A DNA stretch of 64,000 bases from positions 1,426,001 through 1,490,000 of the forward strand of contig JAGVRJ010000002.1 in assembly GCA_019059635.1 (NCBI GenBank), in the 5' to 3' direction. The stretch is from Proales similis. Its lineage: Eukaryota > Rotifera > Eurotatoria > Ploima > Proalidae. This document shows, in pieces, positions 56,001 through 64,000 of this stretch (position 1 is its first letter; every line of letters starts with the position of its first letter). A model generated the notes under the pieces. That model was not told the origin of the DNA. It saw only the letters and a list, made by a program, of their open reading frames with translations, and made no database searches. The position numbers and the translations under genes are program-made.

Positions 56001-59000
56001 ACGTCGCTGTAATCCAGCTTATTCACTTCGGCCTCAAGCTCATCCCATTTGTCCGACGAGATTAGATTGAGCTTCTTAATCATCTTCAACATTTCCTCGT
56101 ACTCCTCTTGCTTGACATATGCCTTCATTTGGCGTTCAATCTGGCCTCTCAGTTTTTTTATTCGTTCGCCTTCGGGCTTGCTCTCTCGGCCCGACGGACG
56201 CAGCGATGACAGTTCGTGGTGATATGTGTAATCGAGCGCCTCTTTGCTCGACTCTCCACCGTAGATCTCTTCATTCATTTTTTGCACTGTTTTTATCTCT
56301 TGAAGATCTTTAATCTTGACGTGCATAAGCCTCTCGAGTCTTGTTTACATCATGCGATTTTAAACAGAAGCTTACTTTTACACGTGACTTGGTTTTGATC
56401 AGTCGATTGAACGCTGCGACGCCTCGCTTTTCTAATTGATTGATGAAACTGAGTCGATGAGTTGCTTGAATTTGAATTGTTCCCAATAAATGAACAAGTC
56501 GTCGCCTGGACAAGAAGCCTCGAACTAGTTTTTGGCACACGATCACGCGCTTAACAATTTTGTCCAGCTGTTGATTTAATATTTCCGGATGCCATGTTTT
56601 GAGAAACACCTACAGGGCGTAAGATTAGAAAAGAGCGAAACGGAAGCGGAAAATTAGAGCAGGAAATCAAAGAGGAAGAAGAAGAAGAGAGAAAGGAGGG
56701 AAGGGCGAGCGGAGGAAGAAGGAGCTGTGTCACAAGCGACTGCCTTAGATCGCGCTTCTTTCTTTAGTTGAAGCGAAAACGCTCACAAATCAGGCTCAGG
56801 CGAACGCTCCAACTTACATCATCTTAACCGATGTTTAACCCAGAGAAGTGAAATCAGTGCGTCAGAGTTAATCGTCGCTATCTCGATAAATGAGAAATAA
56901 AATTCTAAAACTAAACAAGAGAGGTTGATAGTCTTAACGAGGTATCCCGCTGGCCGGGCTTAGACACGAACTGGTTCGAATCTTTACAAAGTTGTACAAC
57001 GCGAATCCTCAAGTTGAACGCCAAATTTTCAAAACACCAATCTGAGCTTGTTTGGCGTGATCACAATTAGATAAAAACGAAATACAAACGCCAGTGGAAA
57101 AGCCCGCCCACGAGCGGTAACCAAACCACAAATTTTAATCCTTGCCATCGCTAATCAATCTCTTTTGTAATTAATCGCCGCTTATTTCCTTGGCCGCTCG
57201 CGGCTCTAATTCAACGCGTTGTCGCCCACAAGTTGGTTGTGTACGTGCGCGTGCTCTCGCTCCAACCTCGAGCTGGGCGTTTGAGGTCTTTCTCGTTAAT
57301 TAACAATAGGCTCGAAACAAACAACTTATCGCTCTCGCTCATAAGGAATTTCGATTGTTTCTAATCTGCTCGAACTCGCCTCTCAGAATAAGAGAGAAAA
57401 AAAATGCTTAATCTAGTATGAATGAGCAGAGACAATCGCTTGGCTCTTTTTATTCAAGCTACTCATTCTGCCGCTTGTTTTCGGCCACGCTTGATATTTC
57501 GCGTAGATTGCCGTACCTAATGTCACGTTATATCATTGCGTTGAGCGCGCGAGTGACCAGGCGAGCATGCTAGCCAGACTGTACTCGAGTTCAGCGAGCT
57601 GATCGGCTCAGGCAGGCTTATATTTAGCGAATAAATACGAATTGAATAGTTTATCACATATGAGAGCGGATAAATTGATTATATCTCATTTGGACCCATT
57701 TATTTAATCTCGATAGCATAATTTCAAATCCGTGTCTTTACGGCAATTAACCAAATGGCTAGCGGACCTTTCTCGGCGCATTTAATTAACTTAGCGCGGC
57801 GTTCTGCATTGGAACCTCTCTCTCTATCTCTCTCTCTATCCATCTTTCTCCCTCTCTCTCTCGCTCTGGTTGTCCAACCCTTGTTTACACTCGTGGGCTC
57901 GGTGATACGACTAACAGTCGAATGCAAAAATTGGTGAAAACATGGCAATATTTGGCCAATAATTAATCAGCTTTGCGGGATTAGCTCCGTTTATAAAGTA
58001 AATGAATCTTATTGTTTACACTCGATTTCGCATGCTTAAGCGCAATTAAATCTAGCCAGACAGAAGCTGCCTACTGGTCAACGCCAGATGGCATATACTG
58101 TCCATTTCGGTTGGATTTGCTTCGAGAGATATTAGCGCAAGTCGCTTGCCTACAACCAGCCATATTCGCACACACACACACATTGGCCATTAAGGCCAAA
58201 TAAAACTTGCAAAAAACAAATAAAAACAAAACAGTTACCTTGCTTCTACCCATTGCGTATTCCTTAATGCCCAGCTGTTTGAGAATCTTCTCACAGTTGC
58301 ATTCGTTGGCCTTGACGTTCTGGCTCATTGGAAAGACGATAACTTTGTACCTGTGGGTCCAAGTTATGAGACGTGATGCAGAAATTTTTCGCTTATCGAA
58401 TGCTCACTTGTTTATGAACTCGTCGAAAGTCAAACGAATGGGCCAGCCTTGATTCCTAATGTGCGCAATGTCCATTATGCCGTTGTAGCGAAGTTGTTCC
58501 GTCACTAGTTTTTCGTCAAACGCTTGAGCGGTCCGTTCGTGGTTTGGTTTGAGGCACCTATTGATTGTGAATGATTTATTTAAGGCTCACAGGGCCTGAA
58601 AACGACGGGATAAACTTGGCGTCTTGATTACCTAACGTGGCCACTCTCAAACCCACCCACTGCGTTGTTGTATTCTTTCTCGCTCTCACTTGCATTCACT
58701 GTATACTCATGCTCGTTGGGCGAGCTCTCATGATCCATCTCAACCGCACCGACACTGATCTCGAGCTCAGGCGCGAGATTATTAAAGTACGATTTGTCAC
58801 CCACATGCTCCTTATCGAGCTGATTCAAAGTGCTCGAGAGCAGATTGTCGCCGAATGGGTTCTGACTGCTTGCAACTCGACTGTCTGCTTCGGGCGATTC
58901 GATTCGATTGTGATAAATCAATTGATCTTCGACCATTGGCGAACTCAAGTAATTTACGCTCGAATATTCGATCTCGTTCGATATGGTGGTCAGATCAACC

Positions 59001-62000
59001 GCATTCATCTGATCGCCCAGCTGCAACTCTGTGAGGAGCACATTGTCACTCTCGCGTACCGATATTTTGTTATCGCTCAGCGTCTTATAATCATAATAGT
59101 TATCACCGATATCTTCCGTATCCTCCGATCCATTCATCGCAGACATTGCAGACTCGCTTATCTTGCCTCCCTATGTCACTATGTCTCCATACCAGTGTCT
59201 AAATTATTCAAGCTGAACAGTAGTCTTGCGTCCCGTTCACAAACACTAATAATGACAATGACAACTAGTCGCCCAAACAAAATTAAAACCTCAAATGTTC
59301 GCCTCGTCCGATTGGCCGAGACAGCGACGCTTACAAACTTTCTTATGTTTGCACGAACTTACGCTTTTTAATGCTCGCCAAACACAAGCGCGCAGAATGT
59401 TTATCAATTCAGCCAATTAGAGCTCTATTCTGCTCCAAAGCTGTCTAACTGTGGCCATGCTCAAGCGATCTACTGGCCGAGTCGAAGGCCGCGTGAGTAT
59501 CCACAATTGGAACTATCCGCGACTTGTTTGACTTGAATTAATTAATACTGGAACAGAAACTGAAGCTGTCTGAGCCAGTTGGTCAGCGAAAATCAAAGGT
59601 AGTCGGCCGGCTCGGCCTGAACTTGACCCGTCAAATACCGAACGTATTATCTTGTTTGCTCGCCATCGCACCCTTGTGCTTTCTCCTTCACGCTCATGCA
59701 GCCGTGCAACAAGTCGTTTGGTAAATAAAACCGCGCCAGCGTCTTTATTTTGGCCCAGCGTGAGTGTGCACGTTAAATGAGGCCTCTGATCGCCGTTGAA
59801 CATAGAAAGCGATGTGCGCCTAGTGAAACCACGCGTCTTAGGACAAACGGATTGACCGCCTATGCAAATATCTTTCATTCAGAAAACTTCATATAATACG
59901 CGTTCCCTTTTCACATTCACACCCTTAGACAAAACGGAGGTCGAAGCAAGACGTCTCCAAAGGAAAAACGCTCGAGAGCTTTCTGGGACAAAAATTTGCG
60001 TTTTGTTGACTCGATGGTCGTAAAAGAGTTTGTTTAGGAAGAGAATTGAAAATAGATTATTAAAGAATCGTAAATTGGGACGAATTTAAAAAAAAAAAAA
60101 CATTTCCATCATTCTACTCGCTGGCTTGCCTGACCTCATTGTCGTGAGTATCGTACTCGCTTGGTTAAACTGAACGAGAACAGCATAGAGCTAATGCTTT
60201 TATTTACTTATCACTAACTTATCCAATGCGATGAAGTTTGAATTTTTAGCTTCTAATCAAAGTAACAACGCCGTCAATACCCAATTAGCTTATTCTAATA
60301 CGCAGCGTGGCAAGATTATTATATTATCTCTCTTAAGCTCTATTTCATTATAACAAACAAAGATCGTGACAAGCACGCAGTTTGTTCGATCAGTAGAATA
60401 AAGTCAATTCGTCTAAGTTCGAATACGCTTACGCTCATACGGCTTAAGAGTTAGCGAGATGACAAAAAATGCCGAAACTCGGGATCGAACCAAGGACCTT
60501 TAGATCTTCAGTCTAACGCTCTCCCAACTGAGCTATTTCGGCTCTTGACATTCGCTCAGCAGATGAGGAGAGTTGACTCGTAGAAGAACGCCAAGCAAAT
60601 CCCGTGCAAAAAATAAAAATATTAATTTACCGTATGAAAAATGGATCCGCATCTTTCATTCTATCCAACAGCTCGGCCAACGAGTTCTGATTGCAAAAGT
60701 AATTTATCTCGTTTGCTTTTATTCGTGTCATCGGATTTTAGAAATAGTTACCCTATAATGCCATGTCACAGTGATTTGATTCCATTTGTCTTTTGGCAAT
60801 GTGTTCATTTTTAGAGTTTGACTAAATCGAACGGATATGCATTCAATTTCGATTATTTTAAATCTCTGCGCCAAGTGCTTACATTCTTTTCTTAAGACTT
60901 TTCGCCTTCTTTTGTGTAAGGCTTTCTCTCGGGCGTTTGATATCCACTGTTTTGGGACGAAAAGAAATGCTCGAACTGGACATTATGTTGCTACTTGATC
61001 TAGAAATTGAGCCCGATTTGGTCTGCTCGGCTGCAAACAAATTTGATAGCAGCTGAATTGAGCTCTTTTTCATGCAGTCGATCAGGTTCGAGCTTAAGTT
61101 GTCGCGATTCTTCTCTAAGAATCCTGCAGCGTTGTAGACCACCTAAATCAAATGGTTCTATTCTTGTTCTCAATTGGCTCGAGACCACGTCAAAGGTTAC
61201 TTTTCCGGCGTAGTGAAGTATTCCAAACGATAGACTGTCACCTTTCGGCCTCGAATAACGATTCGAGTTTTTGAAATGCTGATGGAATTTTTGCACTAAT
61301 GAAGTGTCCGTCGCTTTGGGAAACTTTGACTCTTCGTCGAGAAGAGCAAACACTCCCAGAGGCTGTTGTATAGAAGTAGTTAATTCTAAGTACATGAACG
61401 ATGTAGACGAAAGCTCGCAATTCACTCACACTCATGAAAACCTCGATGAGGTCTTCGTTGTTCTGAAATTCGATCGAAGCAAACTGAATTCCTTCCAAGT
61501 AGTACTCTTCTTCCTCTTGTAAGAAGATGTGCTCGTTGAAGTAAAACTGGAGATGCTCATTGGCCACATTGATGCACAACTGTTCAAAGCTGTTATCCTC
61601 GAAGTTTTCAAATCCGGACATGTCGAGGATTCCAATTGCAGGAAAGCTGTCCATTCTTGCTCTGGAGAAAACAATTTATCAAACGGTGTGGAAAAAAGAA
61701 GTGTTAGGAAAAAATGCCGAAACTCGGGATCGAACCAAGGACCTTTAGATCTTCAGTCTAACGCTCTCCCAACTGAGCTATTTCGGCTCATGACAGCATT
61801 CATTCTATTTGGCATTATTTACTTGACAATATTATTGGGCTGAAGAAGTTCATTTATCTGACGCACTATCCAGCCAAAGAGCCGCTCGTACAACGCTTTG
61901 GCCAGCGCATCTCGACAATCGTTTGCCTGGTCAATATTTTTAAGGCTGACCACTCGTTCGCCTGAAAATTGCCTTCAATTCGGTTCGTTTTAAAATCAAA

Positions 62001-63517
62001 CTAGAACTAGTTTGTTACCTTTAGCGAAGCTAAAAGTGGAAATTAAAGCGGTTGCAAGCAGTTCTTGGTCCAAAAGTAGAAGGTTGGAGACTATTTGAGT
62101 CGGCTGTCTTAATAGGCATCTCTCTGTTGCGCTTAGAACGACCAGCTTACCAACTTCAAGCGGATATTCATCCTCAATGTAAACGCCGTCTGTTTCTTCG
62201 TCCATTGAAAACTTGATGTTGGTCAAATGAAGAATGGCAGCCAACAAGATAAACACCAGAGTGATATCCTAAATTCAACAAGATGATGATTGATTCGGTC
62301 GTATTGGCCATCCGAAAAAGTGTTTTACATCGTTGGAAAATCCAACACTGTTCATGATTCGTTTCTGCTCAAAAAACATGTGACGGCAGTGTTTGATTTC
62401 GTCCGAATTCAGTTTTAAACTGCGACCCAGTTTGGTCCTCATTATCCTAAATATAGACACATCTTAGCCTGAGCTTATTTTCCCAAAAGATTTTGCATCA
62501 AGACTCACCGGTAGGTTTCTGGATGTGCCAAATAGAAAAATTCAAGCTCCTGTTGATTCAGACCATTGAACATGTAGTAAAAAATGTGATAGTTCCGTTC
62601 CCCGCTGCCATGCTGGACTACTCTCGACTTTTCCAGGAGATAGTCGAATATTTTCGCTATTTAAACTTGGAGTTGAACTTGAGGGTTGGTCTTTGCTTTT
62701 TAAGAGAGCTCACCTCCGAGTATTTTGCCTTCGTGAGTAAAGCTCATTTGAAGGTATTTTCCGAATCTGCTCGAATTGCTGTTCATGCAGGTCTGCGCAT
62801 TTCCAAACGCTTCCAGAAGGGTGTTTACCTTTGTTTGGTAAATTTAATCGACTTTTTTGCAAGGAATTCAGGACAAAGGTGACTACGTCTATGATTCGTC
62901 TTTGGAGTTCTTTGTCGACATTGTTTCTGCAAAGATGAATTATATGCTGCACCATGAGTTTGGTGCTCTCTGTTTTGCCGGCGCCCGACTCTCCTGAAAC
63001 TGCGATGCATTGAGTTGTTTTGGTGGCCATCATACGCTGATAAGCCGCATCTGCCACCCAAAATATGTGCGGCTTTAATGAACGACGAAACTTGACGTTT
63101 GTATAGGCTACATGTTGCTAGTGATCGCCAAAAACAGAAACAGTTTACTCGATCATTTGAAATTCAAGCTTTAGATCAGAACAAACCTCTTTTCCGTAAA
63201 CGTTGAGCTCTTTAAAAGGATTAATCGCAATAAGAACGTCTCCTATGTACGTCTGGAATCAAATTGAGAGAGACAGACAGATGCTTTTGAATTTGAATTT
63301 CAATATAATGGCCGGTCTTACATAGATGTGGCCCTTCTTGTAGCGAAGACCCAGCTCATGAACGAGACTTTGCTCATTTAAATGACTGAGTTTGGACAAA
63401 TCTTCAACTTCCCCTCTGCCCATCTCAACGGGTTCATTATCACACTTGAAACTGAATTTTAAATTTCGGAAGTCGAGCAAGAAAATTCAAGAAACTCACG
63501 GCCATGGCAAATCGCAT
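50085..63517 (-). CDS. CHS: chitin synthase with N-terminal myosin motor
   Basis: About 23 minus-strand exons, 5' to 3': 63517-63500, 63444-63322, 63252-63187, 63117-62887, 62828-62714, 62656-62509, 62446-62329, 62268-62151, 62090-62019, 61961-61823, 61661-61430, 61362-61189, 61142-60883, 60821-60752, 60686-60631, 58557-58408, 58350-58239, 56609-56376, 56332-55563, 55492-55291, 55212-53309, 53252-53070, 53028-50085; frame kept, 2812 residues. The motor head has P-loop [10 protein letters not shown] (111-120), LDMSGFENF and CLKPN, followed by an IQ-like motif ([12 protein letters not shown]). The membrane-bound synthase has CATMWHE (about 1751), DGDVDF (1954), EDRW (2058) and QRRRW (2095), all catalytic signatures. 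It makes chitin from UDP-GlcNAc at the plasma membrane; the motor may link it to actin. The first six residues, exon 60821-60752 and the 56376/56332 join (43-nt intron) are the least certain. Confidence 0.92.
56610..58238 (-). other. 1.6 kb intron of chitin synthase
   Basis: Lies between the converter and IQ-motif exons. Holds a CT-rich tract at about 57810-57850. No exon, RNA gene or repeat identified; a GGTTCGAATC at about 56972 lacks a tRNA fold. Confidence 0.45.
58632..59146 (-). CDS. alternative first exon of chitin synthase
   Basis: An uninterrupted minus-strand frame of 171 codons from an ATG, inside the 2 kb intron between motor exons. It ends AG before GTAATC, phase 2, exactly the phase needed to join exon 58557-58408; the split codon still reads Arg before CLKPN. 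Spliced this way the product would be about 2337 residues, starting with a 172-residue acidic, Asn/Ser-rich tail ([20 protein letters not shown] opening) in place of the motor's ATP-binding head. The converter, IQ motif and whole synthase would be kept. No known domain is seen in the tail. A chance frame of this length with a fitting donor is unlikely but possible; transcripts would settle it. Confidence 0.6.
59147..60469 (-). other. intronic region, possible internal promoter
   Basis: The part of the long motor intron upstream of the putative alternative exon. No TATA box close to it is evident; the region is AT-rich with no other exon seen. Confidence 0.35.
60470..60542 (-). tRNA. tRNA-Phe: tRNA-Phe (GAA), copy 1
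   Basis: A 73-nt minus-strand gene starting GCCGAAATAGCTCAG. The acceptor stem GCCGAAA/TTTCGGC pairs fully, the A box (TAGCTCAGTTGG) and B box (GGTTCGATCCC) are intact, and the anticodon loop CTGAAGA gives GAA. A run of six T follows the discriminator A and would terminate RNA polymerase III. It lies in an intron of the chitin synthase, on the same strand as the host. Confidence 0.97.
61715..61787 (-). tRNA. tRNA-Phe: tRNA-Phe (GAA), copy 2
   Basis: Identical over 73 nt to the copy at 60470-60542, again followed by a T-run, and also in an intron of the chitin synthase motor region (between exons 61961-61823 and 61661-61430). The flanks differ apart from a few bases, so the pair is not a recent large duplication. 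Confidence 0.97.
62091..62150 (-). other. stop-free 60-nt intron in chitin synthase
   Basis: Bounded by GTAAGC and CAAATAG, 60 nt, without an in-frame stop. Removal restores the continuous myosin sequence (DEYPLEVVSNLL); retention would add 20 residues in the motor upper domain. Confidence 0.65.
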
Positions 63518-64000
63518 CACGCTAACTGACTAGACCATTGATGGCTTATTGATGCATGCCGGTCGAACCTTAAGCTATCTAGACGCGTCAATCTCTTGAT
63601 TAGCAATCGGCTCGAATGGTTATATTCTTAGCGACCTGATGCCAAATGGCGTCTCGCACACCTGGCTGGCTGGCTGGCCACTAAGAGATGTGCAAGCAAA
63701 TTATTGTGTCATCAACTCGCACAGCTCCAAAAACGAAACAAACAGGGCAAAGGCCAAAATATTTGGAGAGGCTTTATGACGAGATGAGTTAGTGTAAACA
63801 TTGGTCCGAGATTGAACAGCGCAACATGCAGTTTGAGTAACGGGCGTAAGCAAGCCGACTAACAAGATGAGAATGTCGTGTAGTACAACTGCCTCAAAAC
63901 GCCAACGATCAAGCCGCGATCAAAGTCAACTTGAACTCAGAGGCGCTCGCCCTAATGGCCAATTATGGGCGCTATTGTGGCTATGTGCGCCGCGCCCCAG
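63518..64000. other. 5' flank of chitin synthase
   Basis: Non-coding as far as seen, with a short CTGG repeat at about 63660-63680. The promoter and any 5' UTR exon of the motor-containing transcript should lie here or beyond the window. Confidence 0.4.

Overview
The window is nuclear DNA of a bilaterian animal with a compact genome. Genes are split by GT-AG introns that are mostly 50-80 nt long, AATAAA signals often lie within tens of bases of the stop codon, and animal genes dominate (HMX and PBX homeobox genes, class A GPCRs, a synaptotagmin-like protein, ninjurin). The chitin synthase is fused to an N-terminal myosin motor, an architecture known from molluscs and other lophotrochozoans. 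I therefore place the source among Lophotrochozoa/Spiralia. The short introns would suit a miniaturised annelid such as Dimorphilus, but that species guess is weak. All exon joins are by eye, from reading frame, splice consensus and family similarity.

Layout. 1-16.3 kb: an HMX homeobox gene (2449-4261, +), two tandem paralogous GPCRs (5758-6820 and 7610-8694, +), a synaptotagmin-like gene with a 2.4 kb intron (10756-15575, +) and an intronless ninjurin (15735-16277, -). 16.3-26.2 kb: an AKNA-domain coiled-coil gene (18321-24231, +) and an intronless PBX/extradenticle gene (25182-26216, +). 26.8-39 kb is a dense housekeeping block: BOP1 (+), a small secreted-protein gene (-), TRMT11 (-), PMPCA (-) and UBA1 (+). 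39.2-40.7 kb holds two copies of a structured repeat. 41-49.3 kb: a tandem-thioredoxin protein with an acidic tail (+), dephospho-CoA kinase (+), intronless PMS2 (+) and a long-chain acyl-CoA synthetase (-). 50.1-63.5 kb: one large myosin-chitin synthase gene (-), about 23 coding exons and 2812 residues, with two identical tRNA-Phe(GAA) genes in its introns and a phase-compatible alternative first exon.

The most unusual items are three. (1) The 39.3/40.4 kb repeat pair: each copy has a TATA box about 30 bp upstream, a 53-nt leader whose hairpin shows a compensatory base change, a segment of exactly 32 nt that is unrelated between copies, and a 175-nt identical core that folds into a long hairpin. 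This looks like an undescribed non-coding RNA or mobile cassette. (2) The chitin synthase alternative first exon, which would give an isoform lacking the motor's ATPase region. (3) A 128-residue secreted protein I could not assign to a family.

Functionally, the housekeeping genes cover ribosome assembly (BOP1), tRNA modification (TRMT11), mitochondrial import processing (PMPCA), ubiquitin activation (UBA1), CoA synthesis, mismatch repair and fatty-acid activation. The developmental and neural genes (HMX, PBX, GPCRs, synaptotagmin-like) have 1-2.5 kb flanks or long introns, where most of the non-coding sequence of the window lies.
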